A DNA stretch of 64,000 bases, from positions 1-64,000 of the forward strand of contig VEPM01000009.1 in the NCBI GenBank assembly GCA_012026795.1. Direction: 5' to 3'. The DNA comes from Candidatus Methanoperedens sp. Its GTDB lineage: Archaea; Halobacteriota; Methanosarcinia; Methanosarcinales; Methanoperedenaceae. Of this stretch, positions 28,229-36,488 are shown piece by piece (the first letter of the stretch is position 1; each line of letters starts with the position of its first letter). A program made the translations under genes and the position numbers. Below the pieces are notes generated by a model. That model was given only the letters and a program-made list of their open reading frames with translations, was not told the DNA's origin and searched no databases.

Positions 28229-30775
28229 CTATTTTGTCAGGTCTTCAAGACTTTCAACAGGCTGAGGGCTCTTATCTTGAGTTATTTCCTCATTTACTGG
28301 AATCTTATCTTGAGTTTTGTCTGAAGTTTTGGGTTCGACTGTTTTCTTCTGATTAACTGTCCGCTTATGGTCAGCAGTCTTATGCTCCGGGACATGTTTA
28401 GGTTCAGCCTTTGGTTTTTCTGGAACATGTTTAGGTTCTACCTTTGGTTGTTCCGGGACGTATCTGGTTTCCATCGCTGGCTGCCCGTGAACATTTTTTG
28501 ATGTCAAGACAGAATCTCCAAGATTGAACTTTCCAACTTGATCCTGCAGTTCATTTGATAACATAGCCATATCCTGGGCAGCTTTTACAAGCTGTTCCAT
28601 TGAAGCAGATTGCTGTTCTGCAGCTGCTGATGTTTCCTGTGTGCCTGCTGCGGATTGTTCGCTTATAGCTGAAACATCCTCTACTGAGGAAGTCACTTCT
28701 TCAACAGATGCCGATTGTTCTTCTGCGGCTGCCGCTATTTCCTGAACCATTGTTGCAACCTCTGCTGCTGCTTTGACGATCTCGTTTATGGCATTCACGG
28801 TATCTGCGATTGTCTTTCCTCCTTCACCTACCGTTTTTGTTCCCTGTTCCATGGTCGTTACAGCCTGTTTTGTGCCTTGCTGTATATCTTTTATCAATTC
28901 CGTGATCTGGTTGGCTGCGCTACGGGATTCTTCAGCTAGCTTCCTTACTTCATCAGCAACAACCGCAAAGCCTCTTCCATGCTCTCCCGCTCTTGCTGCT
29001 TCTATTGCCGCGTTCAATGCAAGCAGATTTGTCTGGTCAGCGATATTTGTGATAACACCGATTATTTCACCTATCTTTTGTGATTTACCATCAAGCTGTT
29101 TTATAACACCTGCCGAATTATCCACTGTTGACTGTATTTCTGTCATCTTATTAGCAACATCATTTGACATTTTGCCCACTTTCTGGGCTGTTGTGCTGGC
29201 TGCATTTGCGCCTTCGGCTGCTTTCTGTGAATTCGAGGCAACCTGCTCGACGCTTTCTGATAGCTCCTTCATGGCACGGGTTATTTCAGCCATCTTGGTT
29301 GCCTGTGCGCCTACACCCCTGGCAATGTCCTGTGATGTGCCGGATATCTGGTCTGTTGAGGCTTTCATCTGTTCGCTTGTAGCTGAAAGTTCCTGGGCGG
29401 TTGAAGCCACTCTTTCGGCGCTTTGCCTCATGGATAGTATTAATTGCTGCAAGCTCTTTTGCAGGTTATCCACGCCGTTTGTTATCTTGCCGAAATCACC
29501 TTTACCTTCAACCTGGATATGTTTTGTCAGGTCGCCATGGGACATCGAATCCAGTACTTCATTGACATCGCCGATAACTCCCTGGATATCTGTCTGCATG
29601 TTGGTTATCGATGAAGTTATTTTGCCGAAATCGCCTTTTGCTTCCACCTGGATATGCTTTGAGAGGTCTCCTTCTGATATTGCTCCCATCACATTGCTAA
29701 CATCTCCGATTACATTATTCAGGTCATTTGCCATATTCTGGAATGTGCCGGAGAGCGTGCCAATTTCGTCCTTAGACGTATTTTGCATACTGACATTGAG
29801 TTTTCCTGAAGCAATGTCTTTGGCACCAAGGACAACTTCATCCACTGGTCTTGTGATAGCGCGGGAGATATATATCCCGATACCAAGACCGGATACTATC
29901 GCTATTATGGAGAGTATGATTATCGTAGTTTTAGCAGTTGAATTCGTTGTGGCTATTCCAGCAAGTGCCGTGATTTGTTCTTCGTCTGCTGCTGTTTCAA
30001 AAGCTGTGATTTCGGGCTCTATGGCATGCACAAAGGTTGTGAATTCTGCTGTTTTGGATGCTATCTTGGTATCAATATCTACTATCTTGTCAAAGGCTGC
30101 CGTATATGTGACGAGTTTGATATTAATATCATCCTTTACATTCTGAGGAAGAGAGCTTGCTGCAAGATGGTTTTTCATTATCAATTCATTATCATGCAAT
30201 TTCTTTTGGTATGCCACGTCCTGCCGCATTATGTAATCTTTTTCATTCCTCCTCAGTGTCAGCATATCTGCCATAAGCTGGTCATTATTCTGTTTCTGTA
30301 TATCTGCTTCAATAACAGCCACAGCACTCCTCATTTCAAATTGAAGTCCCTGGGTCTCATCGAGACCTTTTGTTTTAATTAGTTCAACAGTCTCAAGGAA
30401 GGCTTTTTCATAACCATTAATGTCAGCAATTATTTTTTCTGTTGCGTCCTTTTGTTCCTGGGGTATATTAAGTGCTTTTATCTCCCCTGCTTGTTTCCTG
30501 ACGTTTGAAACCGAAGCTTTTACTTTATCGACGTATGAAAGATCACGACGCGCAAAAAAGTCTTTCTCAGAACGTCGTGCTTCAAGCATAGAAACGTCTA
30601 TAGCGAGACTTTTTTCTTTCATTGTTATGGTATTATCTATAACATTATCAGTTTCCGTTTTAATTGTTCCAAGCGTGGCTATGCTTACCACTGCTACTAT
30701 TATGAGCAGAATACTGACGAGGCCAAAACCTCCGAGCAGCTTCTTGCTTAATGACAGGTCTTTTAAGTTAACCAT
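28229..30775 (-). CDS. Chemoreceptor with HBM-type sensor, poly-HAMP and tether (MCP 7)
   Basis: 848 residues from the ATG at 30775, which has GGAGG six bases upstream; the longer frame to 30856 begins inside the promoter. The sensor is HBM-like ([20 protein letters not shown] and [13 protein letters not shown]). After the second membrane helix three HAMP-like units follow ([49 protein letters not shown]), then the signalling hairpin. The tether contains repeated EPKHVPE-type units and ends in ESLEDLTK. It is the largest receptor of the cluster and closely related to MCP 5 in the sensor. Confidence 0.92.
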   Translation of the reverse strand: MVNLKDLSLSKKLLGGFGLVSILLIIVAVVSIATLGTIKTETDNVIDNTITMKEKSLAIDVSMLEARRSEKDFFARRDLSYVDKVKASVSNVRKQAGEIKALNIPQEQKDATEKIIADINGYEKAFLETVELIKTKGLDETQGLQFEMRSAVAVIEADIQKQNNDQLMADMLTLRRNEKDYIMRQDVAYQKKLHDNELIMKNHLAASSLPQNVKDDINIKLVTYTAAFDKIVDIDTKIASKTAEFTTFVHAIEPEITAFETAADEEQITALAGIATTNSTAKTTIIILSIIAIVSGLGIGIYISRAITRPVDEVVLGAKDIASGKLNVSMQNTSKDEIGTLSGTFQNMANDLNNVIGDVSNVMGAISEGDLSKHIQVEAKGDFGKITSSITNMQTDIQGVIGDVNEVLDSMSHGDLTKHIQVEGKGDFGKITNGVDNLQKSLQQLILSMRQSAERVASTAQELSATSEQMKASTDQISGTSQDIARGVGAQATKMAEITRAMKELSESVEQVASNSQKAAEGANAASTTAQKVGKMSNDVANKMTEIQSTVDNSAGVIKQLDGKSQKIGEIIGVITNIADQTNLLALNAAIEAARAGEHGRGFAVVADEVRKLAEESRSAANQITELIKDIQQGTKQAVTTMEQGTKTVGEGGKTIADTVNAINEIVKAAAEVATMVQEIAAAAEEQSASVEEVTSSVEDVSAISEQSAAGTQETSAAAEQQSASMEQLVKAAQDMAMLSNELQDQVGKFNLGDSVLTSKNVHGQPAMETRYVPEQPKVEPKHVPEKPKAEPKHVPEHKTADHKRTVNQKKTVEPKTSDKTQDKIPVNEEITQDKSPQPVESLEDLTK

Positions 30776-30868
30776 TTTATTCCTCCATGTTTCTTTCAAG
30801 ATTATTAGTAAATTTGGCGGGAAATTACTATATGTTATAACGAGAAATGCACACATTCAAATATGGGA

Positions 30869-30886
30869 TTGTGAAATACGTGTGAG
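30869..30886 (-). promoter_or_regulatory. TTCACA-type promoter element (MCP 7)
   Basis: Minus strand CTCACACGTATTTCACAA, four bases, then ATATTTGAAT. The outer half-site has one change (CTCACA) from the consensus. Spacing to the TATA-like stretch is the same as in the other copies. Confidence 0.6.
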
Positions 30887-30953
30887 AAAAAAAAGAAGAC
30901 TAATAGTAATCTTTATCTGCTTGTTTTGTATTCATAATTATTTCGTTATCCTT

Positions 30954-31469
30954 TTATGCGGTTACTGCTGCTTCTGTTGCTATGTTGTTTATATTGTGCA
31001 GTTCGTTTGCGCTGAGTATTTTATCAAGGTCAAGGAGAATAAGCAGCCTGTCTTCCATCTTTCCTACGCCGCGTACATATTCCGTACCTATCTTATTGGC
31101 AATGACAGCAGGTGCCGGCTCAACACTGCTTTCAGGAAGGCGTATTACCTCACTTACTGAATCAACGACAAAACCCATCACTGTCTCGCCGATATCAGCA
31201 ACAATGATGCGCGTATTCTCATTGTTTTCTTTGCTTTCCATACCCATTATCACGTTCAGGTTTATTACCACGATTATTTTGCCGCGAAGATTGATAATTC
31301 CCTTCACATATCCTGATGCCTGCGGTATCTTTGTGATATTGGTCATGCGGATGATCTCCTGCACGTTCATGATCTCAACACCGAACTCTTCAGTGCCGAT
31401 ATTGAAAACGACGAGCTGTAGCTCGTCGCCGGATTTTGCTTTTGCATCCTGTGGTTGTTTTTCTGCCAT
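30954..31469 (-). CDS. cheW: CheW adaptor (copy 5)
   Basis: 171 residues with a complete CheW domain. It shares GKIIVV and DSVSEV with copy 4 but the MAEKQPQ start with copy 2, a mosaic pattern that fits gene conversion among copies. It starts nine bases after MCP 8. Confidence 0.95.
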   Translation of the reverse strand: MAEKQPQDAKAKSGDELQLVVFNIGTEEFGVEIMNVQEIIRMTNITKIPQASGYVKGIINLRGKIIVVINLNVIMGMESKENNENTRIIVADIGETVMGFVVDSVSEVIRLPESSVEPAPAVIANKIGTEYVRGVGKMEDRLLILLDLDKILSANELHNINNIATEAAVTA

Positions 31470-31478
31470 TGTATCCTC

Positions 31479-33371
31479 CTATTTTGTCAGGTCTTCAAGA
31501 CTTGGACCCGGAGGACTGCTTCCGACATCAATTACCTCATCCTTATTTGGTATAGTGCCTGAAGTATGGTCTTCCTTCGGTTTCTTCTGACTGCCTTCAG
31601 GTTTGTGTTTGGTAGTTTTTTGCACTTCAGGCATGCGTTGTACAATCCTGTGTTCAATTTTCTTGTGTTCAACATATTTTCTTTCAGGGGCAGGTTTGTA
31701 CTCGGATGTTGCTGGCTCATATCCATGTTTTTGTTCTTTTGCAGACTCACCGATGTTGAACTTGGCAACTTCTTGCTGAAGATCGGATGCCAATTGTGCC
31801 ATATTCTGGGCAGCGCCAACAAGCTGGTCCATTGTAGCTGCCTGTTCCTCTGCGGCTGCTGATGTTTCCTGTGTGCCTGCTGCGGATTGTTCGCTTATGG
31901 CTGATACATCCTCAACAGACGCTGTTACTTCTTCAACCGAGGCAGACTGCTCTTCTGCGGCTGCTGCTATTTCCTGCACCATTGTAGCAACGTCTGCTGC
32001 TGCTTTGACGATAAGGTTGATGCCGGTTACTGATTCTTTCTCCATGCTCTCCACAGCCTGTTTTGTGCCTTGCTGTATGCCTTTTATCAAATCTGTTATC
32101 TGGCTTGCTGCGCCGCGGGATTCTTCTGCAAGTTTCCTGACCTCATCGGCAACTACTGCAAAACCCCTGCCATGCTCTCCTGCCCTTGCAGCTTCTATTG
32201 CAGCGTTCAATGCAAGGAGGTTTGTCTGGTCTGCGATATTTGTTATCACGCCAATGATCTCACCTATCTGCAGGGATTTGTTATCAAGGTCTTTAATTAA
32301 AGTGGCGGACTTTGTCACATTCACCTGGACTTCCTGGGCAGTTTTATTAGCATTTGTTGCGCTGTCAGCCGCCTTCTGTGAGTTCACTGCGACCTGCTGG
32401 ACGCTTTCTGACATCTCCTTCATGGCGCGGCTTATCTCTGCCATCTTTGTGGCCTGCGAGCTTACGCCCGTTGAAATGTCCTGTGTGGTGCCTGATATCT
32501 GGTCGGTAGATGCTTTCATTTCTTCGCTTGAAGCCGAAAGTTCCTGGGCGGTGGAAGCCACATTCATTGAAGATTGCTGCACTTTTCCAAGCACTCCTTT
32601 TAAGCTATTTGTCATTATCTGTATGGCATTGGAAAGCTGCCCAACTTCATCTTTTGAGTTATTTACAAGTTGCACTGTCAGGTCGCCTGCCGCAATCTTG
32701 TTGGCAGCCTGGAGCATTTCATCCATGGGTTTGGTGATCGAGCGGGAGATATAAATCCCGGTGCCGAATCCCGTTATTGCAGCAACAATACTCACAATTA
32801 TAATAGTCATTGTCGCATTTTTCGCTGCGGCCTCTGCTTCTCCTTCGGATTCCTTCATCTGAGCCACCTGCATACTTTCAAATTCTTCGAGAGCAATATC
32901 CAATTTTTTCCTGTCCTCGTCAAATCTATCCATTGCAGTTACTACATCGGTATTTTTCTCAAGCTTTGCAGCTTCGATCGTTTCAATAAATTTTTTCGCC
33001 GATTCTTCATATTTTGAGTGTAGAATACTTATATCTTCCAGATCCTTTTTTTCTTCCGCATCCAAATCCATGCTCAGCAATGCAGCCTCAGCCTTTTCGA
33101 AATCCTTCTTAGATTCTTCAAAATCAATTTTTGCATCTGCCTCCCCAAGACCATATGAATTGACTGCATCTGCGCTTGTCAGTATGGCTGTCTGCATCCC
33201 TGCGACATTACTTGCCATAGGCACATCAGCTGTCAAGATACTGTCAAGTTCTGAATTTATCGTATTCACGCCATTATATCCTATAAACCCAACAATGGCA
33301 AGAAGTATCACGACCACACTGAATCCACCGATCAGCTTCTTGCTCAAAGATATATCTTTTATACTTACCAT
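31479..33371 (-). CDS. Chemoreceptor with four-helix-bundle sensor and shortened signalling hairpin (MCP 8)
   Basis: 630 residues. The extracytoplasmic part (about 35-190) is a four-helix-bundle (4HB_MCP-like) sensor between two membrane helices, followed by HAMP and the signalling hairpin. Compared with its neighbours the hairpin lacks 14 residues in the descending arm (after NANKTAQ) and 13 in the ascending arm (after ESMEK), so both arms are shorter by about two heptads. The tip and methylation regions are intact. The tether is rich in Lys, Glu and His and ends in PSLEDLTK. Promoter element at 33471-33488. Confidence 0.92.
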   Translation of the reverse strand: MVSIKDISLSKKLIGGFSVVVILLAIVGFIGYNGVNTINSELDSILTADVPMASNVAGMQTAILTSADAVNSYGLGEADAKIDFEESKKDFEKAEAALLSMDLDAEEKKDLEDISILHSKYEESAKKFIETIEAAKLEKNTDVVTAMDRFDEDRKKLDIALEEFESMQVAQMKESEGEAEAAAKNATMTIIIVSIVAAITGFGTGIYISRSITKPMDEMLQAANKIAAGDLTVQLVNNSKDEVGQLSNAIQIMTNSLKGVLGKVQQSSMNVASTAQELSASSEEMKASTDQISGTTQDISTGVSSQATKMAEISRAMKEMSESVQQVAVNSQKAADSATNANKTAQEVQVNVTKSATLIKDLDNKSLQIGEIIGVITNIADQTNLLALNAAIEAARAGEHGRGFAVVADEVRKLAEESRGAASQITDLIKGIQQGTKQAVESMEKESVTGINLIVKAAADVATMVQEIAAAAEEQSASVEEVTASVEDVSAISEQSAAGTQETSAAAEEQAATMDQLVGAAQNMAQLASDLQQEVAKFNIGESAKEQKHGYEPATSEYKPAPERKYVEHKKIEHRIVQRMPEVQKTTKHKPEGSQKKPKEDHTSGTIPNKDEVIDVGSSPPGPSLEDLTK

Positions 33372-33690
33372 TTTAGTTTATTCCTCCATTGATTATGATT
33401 CTGTCTGAGAGTGCGACCCCTCAGATTAGTACTGAATATCAAAGAGAAAGCTACCAGTTTATAAACGGATTTGTGAAAATTGTGTGAACTCGATAGGGTA
33501 CTTCTGGAGAAAAAACGCTATTATTATGCAATATAATTGTTAGCATATTGCTATACATTAGCTATAAAATTATACTAAAAGCTATTTTTCTGATATCAAA
33601 TTGCTATATAGCTTGCAGCAACGATGTTATTGTTGACATTATCTTTGTGATATTATTTTGTTGGAAATTGGAAAACAATAAAAATAATTC
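33372..33690. other. AT-rich gap between MCP 8 and the kaiC-linked frame
   Basis: Apart from the promoter element of MCP 8 (33471-33488) this stretch holds no gene. From about 33520 to 33680 it is very AT-rich, with recurring TAGCTAT/TTGCTAT words similar to those seen after flaD (36255-36300) and before rnhA (39185-39230). No structure beyond that was recognised. Confidence 0.5.
33471..33488 (-). promoter_or_regulatory. TTCACA-N5-TTCACA promoter element (MCP 8)
   Basis: Minus strand TTCACACAATTTTCACAA, then ATCC and GTTTATAAAC. The TATA box is identical to that of MCP 5 and the site lies about 100 bases before the MCP 8 start. Confidence 0.75.
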
Positions 33691-34152
33691 TTATTTCCTT
33701 TTATGTGGCCTGAACCCTTCAAGGAAACGTGGGATTTCCGTAGCCCTGCTTTTCCCCATAAATCCAGGCAACTCATTCAAGGAGGGTTTTTCCATACTAT
33801 GATCAGGTCTGGATTCCTCTTCTTGATTAATATGATTAACTATAGGATTTCTGACTGGGACTTTAACTGCTGCCTGAGTTACTTTTTCAGGGGTTTTTGA
33901 TCCTTCAATAGTTTTGTCCCTGCTGGTTTTCCCTTTGATCTTGCCATCAGCATAATAGGAATCAGGCGTTTTTATCCCTAATATTGAAGCTTTAGCTATG
34001 AGGTCATTATAATCTCTTAAAACCCAGCCAATTTCAGAATGGTTCTTGAGCCCGACTTCAAAGCCAAGCTCATATATTTTCTTTATGACCTGTGCCCTTT
34101 CCTTTTCTGCGCTTTTACTGATAATACGTAAAACCCCTTTATTTACTTTTAA
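33691..34152 (-). CDS. Conserved-looking frame without a normal start codon, overlapping the kaiC-like gene
   Basis: An open frame of about 150 codons begins inside the last codons of the KaiC-like gene, in the +1 frame relative to it, and runs to TAA at 33691. Its early part (GVLRIISKSAEKERAQVIKK, then a segment with IYELGFEVGLKNHSEIGW and DYNDLIAKASILGI) is clearly protein-like. The C-terminal half is polar and rich in Lys and Pro. No ATG, GTG or TTG occurs before the last fifth. Either translation starts at a rare codon (an ATT lies eight bases after AAAGGGG), or ribosomes shift from the KaiC frame near its stop, or a mutation split a fused gene. I do not recognise the family. Confidence 0.6.
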   Translation of the reverse strand, partial: LKVNKGVLRIISKSAEKERAQVIKKIYELGFEVGLKNHSEIGWVLRDYNDLIAKASILGIKTPDSYYADGKIKGKTSRDKTIEGSKTPEKVTQAAVKVPVRNPIVNHINQEEESRPDHSMEKPSLNELPGFMGKSRATEIPRFLEGFRPHKRK

Positions 34153-34894
34153 TCAATTTCCCAACTTTTAAACCTTTATCAGTAAACTCAATAGATCGCA
34201 TTTCACAATCATGTTTTGTCCCGCGCATTTTCAGGATTTGCAAAGCACGGACCATACTTCCCTGCTTATCCATGAAATTATGCAGGAATATCACGCCGTG
34301 GGATGCGAATTGTTCTATTGTATAAGCATCGGGCTTTGTAAGCTCGGATAACAAAATAGTTGTGCATCCAAGAGTTTTCAGGTTACGGATGAACCTCCCG
34401 ATAGAACGCTCTTCAGTTGCAGGGTTCTGTGTTGTGAACCTGATCGAAGATAACGAATCGATAACCAATCTCTTAATGCCATACTGCTGTACCTGTTTTT
34501 CTACCTCCTTGAAAACAGAAAATGGAGTAGGCGCTTGATTTGCAGGGGTATCCCCCGATTGTTGGTGATAATCGGGAGTGATAACATTTGATATCTCATC
34601 ATATTCCCCATAATTTGCAGAAGGACCGAGATCTATAAAAAACAATTTTTTATTCTTGACAAGATCTACGACCTGTGGATTATATCTGGTCATATCTTCT
34701 ATAATCGTTCCGATACTTTCGGATAATGCAATATATGCTCCTGTTTCGCCTTGAAGAATTCCTGCCAGGAGGAATTGGACGCCAAAAGTAGTCTTGCCGC
34801 TGCCAGGGGAGCCACTCAATAAGTATTGTCTTTCTTGCAGCAATCCTCCTTCGACAAGTGCGTCAAATCCTTCAATTCCTGATTTTATTCTCAT
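34139..34894 (-). CDS. KaiC-like RecA-fold ATPase
   Basis: 251 residues, one KaiC domain. Walker A is GSPGSGKT at residues 28-35 and Walker B-like RLVIDSLSS follows near 150. FlaH of the archaellum and many archaeal signalling ATPases share this fold. It sits between the chemoreceptor cluster and a divergent FlaD/E gene, and its promoter carries the same TTCACA element as the receptors. A role in taxis or archaellum signalling is therefore likely, but that is inference. GAGGT precedes the ATG. FlaH itself is usually about this length but is encoded in the fla operon, which is not seen here. Confidence 0.85.
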   Translation of the reverse strand: MRIKSGIEGFDALVEGGLLQERQYLLSGSPGSGKTTFGVQFLLAGILQGETGAYIALSESIGTIIEDMTRYNPQVVDLVKNKKLFFIDLGPSANYGEYDEISNVITPDYHQQSGDTPANQAPTPFSVFKEVEKQVQQYGIKRLVIDSLSSIRFTTQNPATEERSIGRFIRNLKTLGCTTILLSELTKPDAYTIEQFASHGVIFLHNFMDKQGSMVRALQILKMRGTKHDCEMRSIEFTDKGLKVGKLIKSK

Positions 34895-34952
34895 AATGAA
34901 CCTCGTAATAAGCTAATTATATGTGATTAAATTTTTCTCTATATAAACGCAG

Positions 34953-34970
34953 TTGTGAAAAGTGTGTGAA
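34953..34970 (-). promoter_or_regulatory. TTCACA-type promoter element (kaiC-like gene)
   Basis: Minus strand TTCACACACTTTTCACAA, four bases, then GTTTATATAG as TATA box. It lies about 60 bases before the KaiC-like start, between it and the divergent flaD. This is the only copy outside the receptor block. Confidence 0.75.
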
Positions 34971-35059
34971 TTACTCTTAATAACCTGTACTATCAAAACT
35001 ATACTAAATATAATTACATTGAATATAATAATCAAAAAAATATAATTACAGGGTGAAAA

Positions 35060-36247
35060 ATGTTTGAGGATATTTCAGAAAAATTAAAAAAATTTAAGAT
35101 GCCTGAAGAGTCCCTCATAAAGAAGATCGAGCGCATCAAGAAGACTCCGGATGCCGCAAACTCATCATCTTTACCTTCAGTTTCTTCTACTGATACTGTT
35201 CCTGGTTCCGATTCTGTCCCCGGTTCTACATCGCCAGGTGCACCTGATATTTCAGAGCAGGTCAAGAAAGCCCAGGAAGAGATGACCCAGAAAATCGAAG
35301 AAATTGTAAAGTCCAAAACAGAACAACTTACTACAAGTGTGGAAGCCATTAAAGAATATGACGTAAAGATAAGTAAGCTGGAAGGCGCAGTTTCGATTAC
35401 TAAGACCTCAGTTGGTGAATTTAAAGACAGGCTGGATAAAATTGATGAAAGTCTTCTTGAATTATTATCGTTATATGAAGTAGTATCAAGCACTGTAAAC
35501 CCTTTTGTAGGCGATAAGGGTATGGTTCCTAACGAGAAATTAGATCAACTTGAGAAAAGAATTGATATCATAAGTCAGAAACCCTCTGAGATCCCCGCAA
35601 ATATCAAAGAAGAATATGACATTAAATTTAAAGCGCTTGAAGGGAGCCTGGAGGAATTAACGCAGTTGTTGGATTCAACCCCGTTAAAACAGGAAGATAT
35701 GATTAAGAATATTGCAGAACAGGTAATGGAAAGAATAAAACCTGTAATGGACCAGATAAAACCAATGATCGAACAACAAATGCAACAAGTGCAACAGACT
35801 GCTACACAATCTGCATCATTATCCACCACACCTGATAGAATAGATATTACGGATACTACTGGTTCTATATCTGCGGGTCCACGATATGATGATGAAAATA
35901 TAAAACTACAATATCTTGATAATAAAGCTGAAACTTCGATAATACTATTGAACTGGATTGAATTCTTACTGGAAAAGGTAGGAAGGAACAATCTTTCTGA
36001 AGTTCTTGAATATTATATTGATATCGGTTGGATAAGCGAGGAAGTCTGCGAGAAAATGATAGCATATGCTAATGGCATAGATTATTATGTTGAAAGACCT
36101 ACCTGGAAACTGCTTCCTGATGACCATACAAAATCCCTGATGTTCATTGAACAGCTCAAGGGTAAGAAACTCGATAAGTCCATGCTATCAAAGGTTGAAA
36201 GGGATGTCGAAAAAGTGATCCGGACAAATGAAGTTTATATTTCATAA
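35060..36247 (+). CDS. FlaD/E-type archaellum-associated protein
   Basis: 395 residues. The N-terminal two thirds are a long coiled coil with low-complexity Ser/Pro and Gln-rich stretches. The last 110 residues form the FlaD/FlaE domain (ILLNWIEFLLEKVGRNNLSE, EYYIDIGWISEEVCEKMIAY). In the archaellum machinery FlaC/D/E link the motor to chemotaxis signals via CheF. GGGTGAAAA precedes the ATG. It is divergent from the kaiC-like gene. Its final codons and the DNA after them are repeated in damaged form at 39073-39262, beyond the S-layer gene. Confidence 0.8.
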   Translation: MFEDISEKLKKFKMPEESLIKKIERIKKTPDAANSSSLPSVSSTDTVPGSDSVPGSTSPGAPDISEQVKKAQEEMTQKIEEIVKSKTEQLTTSVEAIKEYDVKISKLEGAVSITKTSVGEFKDRLDKIDESLLELLSLYEVVSSTVNPFVGDKGMVPNEKLDQLEKRIDIISQKPSEIPANIKEEYDIKFKALEGSLEELTQLLDSTPLKQEDMIKNIAEQVMERIKPVMDQIKPMIEQQMQQVQQTATQSASLSTTPDRIDITDTTGSISAGPRYDDENIKLQYLDNKAETSIILLNWIEFLLEKVGRNNLSEVLEYYIDIGWISEEVCEKMIAYANGIDYYVERPTWKLLPDDHTKSLMFIEQLKGKKLDKSMLSKVERDVEKVIRTNEVYIS

Positions 36248-36335
36248 GCTAGATCATAGCTATTTGATAGCAATTAAATAGAAATTATATAGCATTAAAC
36301 TAACATTAAATCATAATTCATTGTCCAGGGCTTTA
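36173..36335. repeat. Direct repeat copy A: flaD 3' end plus rnhA 3' tail
   Basis: This segment covers the last 25 codons of flaD, about 60 AT-rich bases with TAGCTAT words, and a stretch whose minus strand encodes KALDNEL-stop, the end of RNase HI. It matches 39100-39262 with scattered changes and small indels. An rnhA tail is stranded here with no gene attached. The second copy adjoins the real rnhA. Confidence 0.85.
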
Positions 36336-36488
36336 ATATGCTTTAGCTTATATTCAAATTGGCGATTGCCAATATAGAGACGTGTATATTGGCATTGCAA
36401 AAAAGGAAAACGGGTAAAAGATAAATAGAGATATTTGATATCTCTATTCTTCAACCTTTCAATTGGGTGCATCTGAAATTATGTTCAG

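Noticed and set aside
28773-30146. Long open frame (457 codons) on the plus strand opposite MCP 7, with similar ones at 22660-23781, 25671-26627 and 13973-15250
   Set aside because: They are antisense shadows of receptor genes. The helical, Ala/Glu/Ser-rich codon usage of receptors leaves the reverse frame open; the translations are Ser/Cys/Phe-rich without any domain.
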